A stretch of 64,000 nt of DNA from Cherax quadricarinatus (taxonomy: Eukaryota > Arthropoda > Malacostraca > Decapoda > Parastacidae), in the NCBI RefSeq assembly GCF_038502225.1, contig NC_091374.1:8571151-8635150 (forward strand). The letters are read 5' to 3'. The notes under the pieces are model-generated. The model worked only from the letters and a program-made list of their open reading frames with translations. It did no database searches and was not told where the DNA came from. Shown in pieces: positions 43,807 through 54,639 of the stretch. A program made the translations under genes and the position numbers. Position 1 is the stretch's first letter. Every line of letters starts with the position of its first letter.

Positions 43807-43823
43807 AACTTCCTAACAGACAC
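43807..43823. repeat. 17-bp target-site duplication, left of fold-back element A
   Basis: AACTTCCTAACAGACAC, identical to 44018-44034. Confidence 0.85.
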
Positions 43824-44017
43824 ATATGCAACAGTTAGGTATCTTTATTTCGAAACGTTTCGCCTACACAGTAGGCTTCTTCAGTCGAGTACAGAAAAGT
43901 TGTACTCGACTGAAGAAGCCTACTGTGTAGGCGAAACGTTTCGAAATAAAGATAACTAACTGTTGCATATGTGTCTTACCTAACAACCTGTCGGTATTTT
44001 ATACCATTTTAATGTTC
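43824..44017. mobile_element. Fold-back element A with hammerhead-like motifs (Penelope-like, non-autonomous)
   Basis: 194 bp with two long complementary arms around about 43900. Each arm holds CTGAAGA, a GCC/GGC stem enclosing tactgtgta, then GAAACG (43910-43937 on the plus strand; the mirror copy lies at about 43850-43883 on the minus). The left arm starts at atatgcaacag; the right arm is longer and ends at ttttaatgttc. No ORF is present. A 17-bp duplication flanks it. Hammerhead cores are known in Penelope-like retroelements; assigning this element to that group is inferred. Confidence 0.7.
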
Positions 44018-44034
44018 AACTTCCTAACAGACAC
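44018..44034. repeat. 17-bp target-site duplication, right of fold-back element A
   Basis: AACTTCCTAACAGACAC. Confidence 0.85.
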
Positions 44035-44184
44035 TAACCTATATACAGAATTGTGTTTCTTGTTTTTCGCAATGTACATAAATCGAAAATAAAAAAAACA
44101 TATCACTTGTGGCTGGCTTGAGATTTTTTAATTATTTTTTTATACTGTCAATGAAGAATATAATTCACAACATTTCACAACTGA

Positions 44185-44320
44185 AACATTATGAAGATGA
44201 AGCCTTTACAACGTTTCGATCCTTACTGGACTAACATCAATTTGGGAATGACTCCCGACTTCATAATGACCAAAGATGGACCGAAACTTTGTTAAAAGTT
44301 TTCTTTTTCAAATTGTGGGT
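44185..44320. mobile_element. Degraded fold-back element with GGACCGAAAC arm
   Basis: The left part acaacgtttcgatcc is roughly complementary to the right part ggaccgaaactttgt. The right arm resembles GGACCGAAACTTCGTCG in the element at 47281-47771. Both arms are mutated. Confidence 0.5.
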
Positions 44321-44329
44321 TGGTTATAA

Positions 44330-44985
44330 ACGGTAATATTAAAGAAAATAACGGCTAATATATTAGAGACATATTAGTTATTCCTCGAGGGCTCTTGATC
44401 CAAGAATTTTGAGCTACCCTTAATTTAATCAAACCTAATTCCCCAGACACTATAACCTCTACGGGGCCATCAATTTACATCAATGTAAAGTATAATTTAT
44501 TTTTCCATGACTGGTAACCTATTTCGAGGGAACCAACTGTGCGTCACACATATTACCATTATGGCTTCAACATGCACGCACAAAAGCGAACAAAGGCTTT
44601 GTCGATAATAAAAGAAAGGCGGAGTGTAATGAGCTTGTGTGCTGTACATTGTCACTGTTGTCGACCAACCTACGTCACCGATATCTTCCATGATGTTGCC
44701 AGTCTCCATGTATTTAACTTAAATACATTTCTGGATGGGTAAGGACAGAGGATCCAAAGGAAGGGCAACGTATAATCTCATAACAGAACACCCATGCTAA
44801 CACATTCAATTAATTTGCATTACACTTCCCAACCTACTTATAACATCAAGGCCACACTAATCGGACAGTGTCACAAAGGAATCTTTACAAAGCTCTTAAA
44901 AAGCTACTGAATGGGTCATCATATGATGAAGACTCGCCTCGGCTGATATTACCAGACAAATTAACAGGCAAAATAATTAATAAAT
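44330..44985. other. Intergenic stretch, possible family A fragment
   Basis: 44385-44460 has GAGGGCTCTTGATCCAAG and a downstream ccttaatttaatc segment like the middle of repeat family A. 44915-44960 has displaced family B-like GGGTCATCATATGA. No gene. Confidence 0.45.
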
Positions 44986-44989
44986 GGTT

Positions 44990-45047
44990 ATAATCATAAC
45001 CATAATTTTCAAAGGGGTTGACCGGTAAGCCTGCGGAAGGCCAAGTA
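44990..45047 (+). mobile_element. Interspersed repeat family B, copy 4 (truncated)
   Basis: Only the first 55 or so bases, up to GCGGAAGGCC. Confidence 0.65.
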
Positions 45048-45514
45048 ACGTCAAAGACACTGCCCTCGACGGTTACTTATACAAAGAGAGGTGTATGGGT
45101 ATGTGTTTATATGCTGAGAGTTTACTATAATCACTATTTTAGAGATTAAGATATTACTGCATAATTGTATACGATTCCCCCCCCCAAAAAAAAGGTGCTA
45201 ATGACGTAAAGTAGTAGAAGCACTTAAAGCAGTGGCTCACTACTACCACTAAACACGCACCCATCAACAGCAGTCCACTCAATATTTATCTATTCCAATA
45301 TTTATCTCTCTTGTTTAGAATTTCTCCTCTTGCCACTTTGTGTAATATTTTTAATCAAAGCTCCCAGCACTCTTCAACACTTGCACCTAACAAACTGGTG
45401 ACCTGATTATATGTACTGAAAGTTCACATAACCTGAAATAGGCAATAAAAACACTTTTTAAGGGAGCCATTCACCAGTAGTGATCATGTCATTATTAATA
45501 AAACTTCATAATTC

Positions 45515-45705
<191 letters not shown>

Positions 45706-45719
45706 TATACTGCTTGCAC

Positions 45720-46620
45720 ACCTGCACAAGTCCTAAGAACCTCCATACCGAATATAGTCTAACGAATAAAAACTCTACAAGAGCCACTTCTACATCATCT
45801 CTGACTAAGGCCCAGACTAACTGAATATTAGCGAATCTACCAACACACCGCACACTTGCATAATCACCATCTTCCAACAGACATCTGAACAGACAACTGT
45901 GCACAGCTATTCATGGGCTAAACCCGGGTTCCCCACCAGAAGCAGAATAATTGAAACGAATTACTTCATCAATCCTCCGTTCTCCAAGTGCTCCACCATT
46001 TTCTTTCTAATTATTTCATCTATTACTTTGGACACTACGTATATCTAAGAGACAAGATCGTTGTTCAGTTTTTCCAGTCTGTTCCGTTTGAATTATCGGT
46101 ATTACGCTCGTCTTTTTCATATTTTCGGTTTCTATATATGTGGTGAAGATCTTTGATGGTAGTACACACAGTGCTTCTGCACCTGCTTTTAAAACCCACA
46201 GAAATACATTAGATTACTGTTTTTGATGTGTCCATAGTAGCGTCGCCTGAGATGAACTGAGACACCAAGAAGCAGATTGATATGAGACACCGGCCTTTTA
46301 ATTATTTTAATGATTTTTTTTTTGTAATTTGAAATCGAAGTTCATACACTTACTCTTAAAATTTATACCAAGACTATTTTAACAGAAGGAAGAAAAAAAT
46401 ATAAACGTTATAAAACCGTATCTTAGTAAAATGTTTCTCTCACAAATGAGACTTTTACTCATTTTAATCATGAGAAATAATTTTCGGAGTTTTATGACTA
46501 CTTTTCTTGTGCGTAGTATTTTATTGGGGCATAGTAGTAAGAAATATAATCGGGTAAATGATTTGCACTACTTAAAAAGTGAGGTTTGGCTGAAAACTGT
46601 CTGAATTCGTCCTCCATTTT
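45720..46620. other. Intergenic stretch, no gene seen
   Basis: A minus-strand open frame running 45506-45904 is produced by the (TA)n tract and adjoining repeat and is not called. Confidence 0.5.
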
Positions 46621-46698
46621 TTACGTGGGGGTGAATTGAGACAGCTATCTGATTTATACTTAGCAAACTATTTTATATTTTTGTCAAATATTTGCTAA

Positions 46699-47109
46699 GA
46701 GAGTTTCCTTGAGATCATTGTGAAGGAGGAGAGCAGAAAAGGCAAAACTGGGCAGAAAGTTAAGAAGAAAAATATTGAAGTTGTTGAAGATTCTAAGGAT
46801 GTCAGTGAGGCAGACGACGTCTCTAGAGGAGGCGATGTCAGTGACAGTAAACCTAAGGGTAATGAGGTGAAGTTTGATCCATTAGCATACAAGAAACACT
46901 TACCTGAGGAAATGCGAAATGCAGTTTATTATAATACAAAAGCTTATGTCTGGAGAGTGGAAGAAGTAAGAAAAGAAACGTGTAAAATTAAATTTATTGA
47001 ATGGAGATTGAATAATGAGCCTGTCAATGATGACCAAGATGATGTGTTGCCAAAATCACTGACTTTTGGCCCAATAAATTTACCAAAACATTACCTTTTA
47101 AAATTTTAG
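46699..47109 (+). CDS. Unidentified lysine-rich ORF, possible exon or transposon relic
   Basis: About 136 residues open from 46699 to a TAG at 47107-47109, with no ATG at the start. The N-terminal third is Lys/Glu/Asp-rich (KGKTGQKVKKKN). The remainder reads FDPLAYKKHLPEEMRNAVYY then YVWRVEEVRKETCKIKFIEW, with no family I recognise. The preceding tttgctaag could be a splice acceptor, or the reading may be the end of a broken transposon protein. It is flanked by inverted copies of GGGGTGAATT(T)GAGACA (46628-46643 and 47897-47913). The protein-like composition suggests real descent from a coding sequence. Confidence 0.4.
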   Translation, partial: ESFLEIIVKEESRKGKTGQKVKKKNIEVVEDSKDVSEADDVSRGGDVSDSKPKGNEVKFDPLAYKKHLPEEMRNAVYYNTKAYVWRVEEVRKETCKIKFIEWRLNNEPVNDDQDDVLPKSLTFGPINLPKHYLLKF

Positions 47110-47280
47110 AATTGATAAATTATTTTCAGAATTCAAAATAGTTTTTGAGGTCAGAGGATTTATAAATGTAGTCAACATAGCATGTTTCATTTGTACTAAA
47201 TCACCCACATAGCGCATTAATCACTTCACCCAGTATGAGGTGATTCACAAATACTTACATGGGAAAAATCGTGAACAAGC

Positions 47281-47771
47281 GATACAAGTTTCAAAACAGC
47301 CAATGGGTGAGTCGAATGATAGCTTTAGGTCTCTCGTGTTACAATGAACACATCATCAGGAGCTTGTATTGTTGTAGAAATAAGTAAGAAGTCCCAGGGA
47401 GCGACTCTAGCTAGGACGTCCCCTTGAACGTATATACACAATACACAAATAACTCTCACATAAAAGAGAGAAGCTTACGACAAAGTTTCGGTCCGACTTG
47501 GACCATTGACAAAGTCACAGTGTGACTTTGTCAATGGTCCAAGCGGACCGAAACTTCGTCGTAAGCTTCTCTCTTTTATGTGCGGGTTATTTGTGTATCG
47601 TTCCAGTCACGGTATTGTGCCTTTTTTTGTTATTTATGAACGTATATACCTGGACTTCCTATTCATTTCTACAACACTGCAAGCTCCTGATGTGTTGATT
47701 GCAACACGAAAGACCTAGAGCTACCATTCATTCAACTCCCCCCGTGGTTATTTTGCAACTTACATTATATT
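47281..47771. mobile_element. Large fold-back element with two hammerhead-like motifs per arm
   Basis: About 490 bp, centred at 47520 inside cacagtgtg. The inner arms are nearly perfect over 47462-47579. The outer arms diverge more but still match (outer end TACAAGTTTCAAAACAGCC against its complement near 47755). Motif 1 on the left arm (minus, about 47327-47360) is CTGATGA, one U, then GTGTT ... AACAC and GAGA; on the right arm it is CTGATGTGTT ... CACGAAAG at 47687-47712. Motif 2 near the centre is GGTCCAAGCGGACCGAAAC. No ORF. No target duplication was identified. Confidence 0.65.
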
Positions 47772-47929
47772 TATGTAAAAGGTATTAGGGATGAGTCTTC
47801 ATAACTTGGAAAGGAACTGAAGTATTGTATGATTAGACTCTCCCTAAAATATAAGAGACTTTGCTTTTATAGTTTGTGTGAAAACAAAATAAGTAATGTC
47901 TCAAATTCACCCCAACTGCCGCTAAGTTT

Positions 47930-49085
47930 CTTCACTTCTTCTCCTGACGTGAAGATGTTTTCCAGTTTTCTTTAGTCTATCCCATAATTTCGTTTCTTAG
48001 ATGCTGTTCTGGATTTCACAGTGAAGGCTTCTTTGAATTTTTGGTTCAGCTCCTCAAATATCTCTTGTCATTCTCAACAAGTTCTTCCCTTCCTTCCTTA
48101 ACCTTATTACTCGGTCATTTACAGTCATCTTCATTCTGATACAGCTACGTAGTAGCTTCGGGTCAGATTTGGTCTTTGTTGCCATATCCTCACTGCCTCT
48201 CAGTTTCCCTTCTCACCCTTGCGTATTTATTCTTGACATCTTTGTTTGCTTTTCTGTTGTGTCGTCTTCCTCTTTCGGTGTTTTCCCACACTCTGGACTT
48301 TTAAACTTAGCAACTCGGTATTTTTCAGTGAATAATGGATTCTATTTTTCTATAATTGTCATTTGTCTTGTACAAGCTTCTCTTCTACCCGCCAGCACTT
48401 TTCAGATGGATGCTTCATCTCCACCCGTTGTTCTCTTCCCAATTTTCTTTCTGACTATACTTAATTTAGGAATACTCTCATGTTTGTTTAGTCTTCACTC
48501 GTGTATTCTGGCTTTGCTCTCCTGTTCGTCCCTACTCAGGTAACTAACAATCAGGCCAGTTTAGGCACTGACTTCCACGGACTCCTCAACGTGTTTTCTC
48601 TGTATCTTCCAGTCTTGCAGGGTTGTTCCCCTCTCTCGTTATATAAATATGTTAGTACACAAGGTTCTCAATTGCTCTCTCCACAAATTTATATCCTCTT
48701 CCAAGCAGCTGTACCAGTCTATCAGTCTTACATGATTAGTACTTTTGCCTTAGTCCCGTGAACTCACCTTGCTACATCCTCCATAACTTGCATCAAATCA
48801 CTGGCGTCTTCGTCCTATTTTATGGTGGATTATAAAATATGGCAAAATAATGCGTTAGGTCCTCATGAGTGTGCCTGCTAAGTACTGTCTGTATTCACTG
48901 CACCTGGAAGCTCCATCTGTTCCTAACCAATAGTGCCTCTCCTCTACCTCCGCTTCCTTATTCCCTCCTCATTAGTTAATACCTTGCTAGGACTATCGCA
49001 TCTTTTATAGATCCTGCCAGTCGTTCATCTTTGTTATTCTACCTTCATTTGTATATCATAGTCCGATATTAATGTATTTTATGCT
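47930..49085 (-). pseudogene. CR1-like LINE fossil: endonuclease and linker
   Basis: Read from 49085 downward with many stops and frame changes. TKMNDW aligns with TETKLMETI, EALLVRNRW with IALLVKNRW, then an FYNPP-like motif. In the linker TKTKSDPKLLRSCIRMKMTV aligns with SKVKTDPKLLYSHIRRKTTV, and EELNQKFKEAFTVKSRTA with EELNRRFKEVFTVETGRA of the 35-38 kb copy. An old 3'-truncated or rearranged copy of the same family. Confidence 0.7.
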
Positions 49086-49116
49086 GGAGTGACAGGGGTG
49101 GGACATGATTATTTTT

Positions 49117-49250
49117 GATGTACTCACCTATATGTGGTTGCAGGATTCGAGTCATAGCTCCTGACACAGCCTCTTAATTTGCCGTTTGTGTGTGTAATCA
49201 CCTATTTGTGGTTGCAGGGATCGAATCACAGTTCCTGGCTCCGGCTCTCC
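49117..49250 (-). mobile_element. Two stacked CR1-like LINE 3'-terminal fragments
   Basis: Two minus-strand copies of the tail (CCTGCAACCACAxATAGGTGA) lie at 49125-49165 and 49195-49245. They match the 3' ends at 28.46 and 38.3 kb. Only the last 50 or so bases of each are present. Confidence 0.65.
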
Positions 49251-49257
49251 GCTGATT

Positions 49258-49290
49258 GCCGCGCGCGCGCGTGCGTGCGTGTGTGTGTCG
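49258..49290. repeat. (GC)n/(GT)n alternating tract
   Basis: Alternating purine-pyrimidine gcgcgcgc, gtgcgtgc, then gtgtgtgtg. Potential Z-DNA. Confidence 0.8.
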
Positions 49291-49929
49291 TATACTTGTG
49301 CAAAAGGGGTAAGAGGAACCTCCACAAGAGTGCAGTGGGTGAGGCATCGACCCTGGCACACCCAGCCTCCCGCCCTGCGCCCGGATATTAGGGTCCCCGC
49401 CCCTTCTCTCGCAAGCTTTCCTATCCCACATCACCCCCCCCCCCCTCCCCCAACACCACACTACCCTAGTCACTAGTATCCTATCATACGAAGGCGAAAA
49501 CAAGGTCTAAATCGTTTGGCACTCTGCAGGATTTCCGGTGCTTTTTAGCTCACGAGCCTCTGAGATATGTAAATATTACTTATATTCAGTATACTCTTAT
49601 ATCTGTTAATGGTTCCTGTGACCATCGCCCCCACAGTCGGGTCTGAAAGCAGGCCTCCTAAATTGGAAAGGAAATACAAGAACTCTTAAAAAAAAATACA
49701 CTTAGGAAAGTGAAGATTTACTTTCAAGATTTTATGACTCCTTCATCTTCAGCGTTTCATTTGATATTATTATTATAACATGTTAAATTTACTTTTCTGC
49801 TTACATGTTCACCAGACAAATTGTCATTCATCCTACCAGAGTGCAAAAGTTTAACAGGTTTCCATTTCAACTCTTCTGACAGGGCAGCAGGATCTTTTTG
49901 GATGCTGTCATCCATCATTACACAAACAC

Positions 49930-50265
49930 ATGTGTACTGCAGTGTGTGTATTTGTAGTGTTGACAGTATACGTACACTAAGCTTTCGGCTATCCCTCGAC
50001 ACTGATGACAGTACACATATAAATTACAGCTTTGAGATATAACAAATTCTGCTGACAGCACACATATACATTACGCTTTAAACAATAATCAACACTGCTG
50101 ACGGTACGCATACACAATAAGCTTCAAGCTACTATCAACACTTCTGACAGTAAACATACATATGAAGTTCTGCCTTACCATCAACAGTGCTGACAGTATA
50201 CATACACACTAAACTTCAAGCTACAATCAACGTTAATCCCATACACACACACTAAGCTTTAAGCA
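49930..50265. repeat. Minisatellite, period about 60 bp, diverged
   Basis: Units contain tgacagtacacat, acactaagctt and caagctac-caatcaac. About five degenerate copies. Confidence 0.65.
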
Positions 50266-50279
50266 AAAAGGGTAGCGTA

Positions 50280-50725
50280 GCATCAGAGTATAGGGCAGCA
50301 GGGAAAGTGGGAACAATGAGTAGGCATGCAACAGGCTCCTGTTTGATGTGAGACCTCGTTCTTCACCTCTGGTGTTACCTATCTCTCCAGTGTATCAAGG
50401 TTCATCCAGGGTGTGGCTGGGTCGTTTTCACCAACCCAGCATCTTTCCTTCTCTCAGCTCTATATATTTTGGATACTTCTTACTATTTGTGTGCGTCTTG
50501 AGTAACTCTTCCCCGACTTTCATTTATTCTTTTTATTTGAGACATTTGTGTTTAACGAAATTCTAATATATGATATTATGAGAATATTAATATTTAAGAT
50601 AAGACAACTTTTCAATAATACGTTTTTGCTTTGAGTATGTTTTGGTAGGGAGATGGAAGCAGAACATGACCTAGTCTACACTGCCAGTCAACAAAGCCCT
50701 TACTTGAGAGAGCACTCGGATGAGA
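50280..50725. other. Flank of the candidate promoter, no gene seen
   Basis: 50348-50566 is a short open frame with no recognisable motif. Confidence 0.4.
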
Positions 50726-50726
50726 T

Positions 50727-50890
50727 AGCCAATCAGCGAGTCCGGTACGAGGGTACCCGGCACAGGGAGCCAATCAGCGAGCCCGTTACAAGCCGCCACG
50801 ACGTACCGCCTCGATCAATAGCAAGCTCACGGGATGGAGAATACGTTACCATGGCAACCCACCAAAAGACACTATAAGAACAGTTCTTAC
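50727..50890 (+). promoter_or_regulatory. Candidate promoter: two CCAAT boxes, RFX X-box, TATA-like motif
   Basis: AGCCAATCAGCGAG occurs twice, at 50727-50740 and 50768-50781 (NF-Y-type CCAAT boxes 41 bp apart). GTTACCATGGCAAC at 50845-50858 is a full palindromic X-box, the RFX target found in cilium and other gene promoters. TATAAGAA lies at 50873. The region is more G+C-rich than its surroundings. The open frame through it (50653-50877) may be incidental. A possible splice donor (CAAGGTGAGAAG) lies near 51109-51120. The downstream gene, if any, is not identified. Confidence 0.5.
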
Positions 50891-51043
50891 ACTCTTCTCA
50901 AATTACTAACGCAATACTTAAAATACCTGGGAGATGTGGCTGAAGAAAATAAAAAAGGCCATAGTTTGTAGGGAGGGAGGGTTTACAAGAAGTGCGACAA
51001 GGAAGGGAAAATTACCGTAGCGACCCAGAAACTAGTAGCCAGC

Positions 51044-51304
51044 TTGAGAGTTTACACAGGACTATCAAGGACCACGACTTCTGTAAGAAGAGAAAGGGGT
51101 AGCGGAGGACAAGGTGAGAAGGGAGACAGGACAAGAAGAGGTGGAGGGGTGGGGGGAACGGTCAGGACGAGAGGACGAGACCAGAGAGGACAGAACACAT
51201 GCCATGGTACAGGCTGTTTCTCAAAAGGCGACGAAGAAGTGTTGCAAGAACAGAATGTGAGGCGTAAATGGAATGATAGTGAGAGTGTTGGGTACGGTGC
51301 GTGA
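51044..51304 (+). other. G/R-rich open frame downstream of the candidate promoter
   Basis: 86 residues, RGRDQRGQ-rich. Its composition follows the purine-rich DNA. It could be part of a first exon, but no homology is recognised. Confidence 0.2.
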
Positions 51305-51995
51305 TACGGTATGCAGGAGGAAAGAAAAAACTTTAGTCAAGCAGGTTTTACACTCGAAGATGAAAGGTATAGTGACGACTTCTTGCCAGTTACAATAAAA
51401 TGGTATAAAAGAGATAATGTAAACTCACGTAGTTATACTCGCCTAGTTGTGGTTTCGGGGGGAGGGGGGTTTGCTATTAGCTCTTGGCCCCGCCTCTAAG
51501 CTGGACGTGACCGGGTTCATTCAGTCTCGCGGGCTCTATTGTACTTTAAAGTTATGCATGAAAATTTGCCTCCAACACTTCAGTCAGGTCTTTCCACTTT
51601 CTCACCGCCCTAATAAAGACTGAAGAAATACTTCCTGACATGCCTTAAGAAAGTTCACTACATGTGAGCGAAAAATCATGTACCTCTATATAAATAATGA
51701 GCCTTCTGTTGTCCTCGATCTTATTTTACTACTACCAGTTTCTTGTTACCACAATTTCACATTCTTTACTTTATATTTGTGCCTACTTGCTTCCGCCCTA
51801 CTATTCTCTACTGTTATCCGAAACTAGTTTCTTTGAGCACTTTGGCACTTTTTCCAGTTTATCAAAATAATCAGGTGTGGATTCAATGCTGGTGCTGCAT
51901 ACTATGATTTTCTGAACAAATATCGTATATAAGGTTATAAATAAATGCTGAGTTCCTTGAAGCTGAAACGTAATTTGTCAGTCGTACACATTCTG

Positions 51996-52008
51996 CAAAA
52001 GTTATTTG
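51996..52008. repeat. 13-bp target-site duplication, left of fold-back element B
   Basis: CAAAAGTTATTTG, repeated at 52204-52216. Confidence 0.85.
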
Positions 52009-52203
52009 AACATCAAAATGGTATACAATACCGACAGGTTGTTAGGTAAGACACATATGCAACAGTTAGACAACTTTATTCCGAAACGTCTTCACATCTC
52101 TACTGTTCCTGCCTACTTTCTGTATTCGACTGAAGAAGCCTACTGTGTAGGCGAAACGTTTCGGAATAAAGTTGTCTAACTGTTGCATATGTGTCTTACC
52201 TAA
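52009..52203. mobile_element. Fold-back element B with hammerhead-like motif (Penelope-like, non-autonomous)
   Basis: 195 bp, same family as element A. The left arm runs AACATCAAAATGGTATAC ... AACAACTTTATTCCGAAACG. The right arm carries CTGAAGA, a GCC/GGC stem and GAAACG at 52130-52157, then GGAATAAAGTTGTCTAAC. The left arm is full length while the right arm stops at cttacctaa, the mirror image of element A. Thirteen-base duplications flank it. No coding capacity. Confidence 0.72.
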
Positions 52204-52216
52204 CAAAAGTTATTTG
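52204..52216. repeat. 13-bp target-site duplication, right of fold-back element B
   Basis: CAAAAGTTATTTG. Confidence 0.85.
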
Positions 52217-53094
52217 GCTGATATGCGACTCAGGAGATATGCTCTATATCACTCACTCACAGATTCTTGTCTTTGAGTGATGTTTGTAGTCTTTGTCCTT
52301 CCAGTCTGTACTGTTTTAAACTTTCTTTCCCCTTCGACATTTCTCTATGGCCTTGAAGTTGAAGTAGTCGCTTGGCTGGCCAACATTATAGCTTGGATCA
52401 TATTGTAATCTTTCCTTGTCATATCCGGGTTTTATTCCCATTAATATCACATCTGCGAACAGGAATATACAGAACTCTCTAGCATTTCAGTTACATTTAC
52501 CAGAAACAGAACGGTTCCCGCTACTGATCCTTGTGGAATCCTGCTTGTTGCATTTTACATCTTCATACTTCCTCAAGGACCATCACACTGTTTCTTTCCA
52601 CTTAAATATTCTTTGATACATTGTAACACATTTCCTGTTACTCCTGCTTGTTTTTCTGTTGTCTGCGGTACAGTGTAGAAAGCCTTCTTGCAGCCCAACC
52701 ATTCCTCTTCTTTCCTGTTCATTTATGAAGCCGCCCCTTTCCATACACTTCATCACCCTCCTCCTGATTATCTTGTACATTACCCTAGGTTACATGCATT
52801 TCAAGGATACTGGCCTGTAACTCAGTGTTACGTGTCTGGCGCTTTGCTTAAATTAAAAGATAACATTGTTTTCCACTATTCTGGTAGTTGCCTTGTTACC
52901 ACTGACTTCGTCAATTTTAGTGAGCGTTTCATGTGTTTCAGTTCCGTCTTTCAAAATTCATGGTGGTATTATCAGGTCCCTTGTGTTTAATGTTTGCAGA
53001 TCACTTGGTAACTTCTTCACTTCTCCGGTTATGTGAATGGAATAGTCTCTGCTGGTCAACCCTTTCTCTTTAACTCGGGTATTTCATTGTTGCG

Positions 53095-53095
<1 letters not shown>

Positions 53096-53131
<36 letters not shown>

Positions 53132-53160
53132 TTCTATCTCTCTCTCTCTCTCTCTCTCTC
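53096..53160. repeat. (CT)n microsatellite within the LINE fossil
   Basis: About 30 CT units with two TTT interruptions. Confidence 0.9.
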
Positions 53161-53529
53161 CACAGAGAACACAACTTTAAATCATTTGTTTAGTCCGTCT
53201 CGTTGTTTCCTGTCAGTCCTCATGAGCTCTCCTCACTTCTTCATAGTACCTGTTATATACCATCGTCTTCCTTCTGGTGTGACTGCAGCAGCTGCTGTTC
53301 CGACTAAGCTTTTACCGCTATGTTATTGTCAAGTTGCTGCTCATGTCTCATCTATGCGTATTCATTTTTAACTCTTGTGCTCACTTCTCTTTTTGTTGTT
53401 GTCCCCAACTGTATTTTTTCATGTTCTTTGCTCTTGTATAATCCTTCCAGAAGTCTGATGTATCGCATCTGCCTCTGGCTATTCTCCTCTCCAGATTTAT
53501 CTCCAAAAGGGTAGTACAGTCTCAGGACT

Positions 53530-54599
53530 ACATGGTGGCTAGGACTCAGATGCTTGTAATCGTCTATTTTTGCAGTGTAATAAGTGTGTGTGTGTGTGTG
53601 TTTTGTTTGTTTTCGCTCAATATGCTATTCGTGGAAAAAAATTTCAAGCATAACTGGAACAGAAACAGCAAGAAAATTCATCATATTGGATTTTTATTAT
53701 GCTTCTTCAGAAAGTTTGTTATAGACTAGAGCAGTGCCAATTGATATATATTGTTGAAATGTTCACACTATAATTGTTACAAAGGTAACTTCTACCTCAC
53801 CCCCTTTCTTGTGTGAATGTGGAAACGTTTTAAGGTCTGTTACGAATAATTAGTCCATTCTACCTATGATGAGTTTCGAGTGTTTTTCTACCCTTGCAGT
53901 CCGGCTTAAGGCTAGACTTCCTTTTGATCACCTGGGTCAACCAGACTATTAATGCTAGTGGACGTCTGGTTCACAATACCATCATAACCTGAATGAACTG
54001 GTACTTGTGCTAAATGTTCAGATTCTTTAGAGCTTCTTTCTTCGTTCCGGCAATATTTATGATATCTGATATCCTACTAACCTCTAAAATGTAAACATAG
54101 GATTTTTCGTATTGTATTTTTAAGCCAGCTCTGTAGACGGCGCGTCACCGTTTTCCTTTCGCGTTGCACAACATAATCTAACTTTTATGTATTACTGCAT
54201 GTAATATACTAGTGTATACTAAGATTGGCAAATTTATTATTAAACGACAATCTAGCCTAATCAAACCTTACCTAACTTAAATAACGCAAGTATGAGAAAT
54301 TAGGTTAAAATTTGTAAGAAATCTATGTTGACGACAGACCGACATAGTTCAGACAACAAAGCCATCCCTTATTCGTGTTACAGCTTGTATGGTTGCTCAA
54401 TACATCTAAAAAGATTGATTAACACTAAATAGAGAGGACACTGTGTTGCTGACAGGTGAGTGGAACTGGAGAAGAAAGCATGGAACAACGGGGAACCAGG
54501 CAATAAAACAAGTTAAGGAGGAGCAAGCAAGGGGCGACGGAGACTCAGGAAATAGTCTGCATTATGTCTGAAGAGGAGCAAGCGAATAAGGGAAAATGA

Positions 54600-54600
<1 letters not shown>
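53530..54600. other. Intergenic stretch, no gene seen
   Basis: A (TG)n run at 53586-53601 and no ORF of note. Confidence 0.45.

Positions 54601-54638
<38 letters not shown>
54601..54638. repeat. (GA)n microsatellite
   Basis: About 18 GA units. Confidence 0.9.

Positions 54639-54639
<1 letters not shown>

Larger units (their letters stand above)
51425..53520 (-). pseudogene. CR1-like LINE fossil: reverse transcriptase and 3' end
   Basis: A heavily mutated minus-strand reading. SYRPVSLKCM and VMYKIIRRRVMKCMERGGFI (about 52700-52790) align with YRPVSLTCIVCKVMEKIIRR. GLQEGFLHC stands for motif A, QDSTRISSGNRSVSG for motif B and FADVILMG for the catalytic FADDVKLM. AAPALNPHL matches AAPVWNPHL, and an RKYFF motif occurs near 51630. 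The tail ETTTRRV lies near 51430. It is much older than the 35-38 kb copy. Fold-back element B is inserted in it at 52009-52203. Confidence 0.72.
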
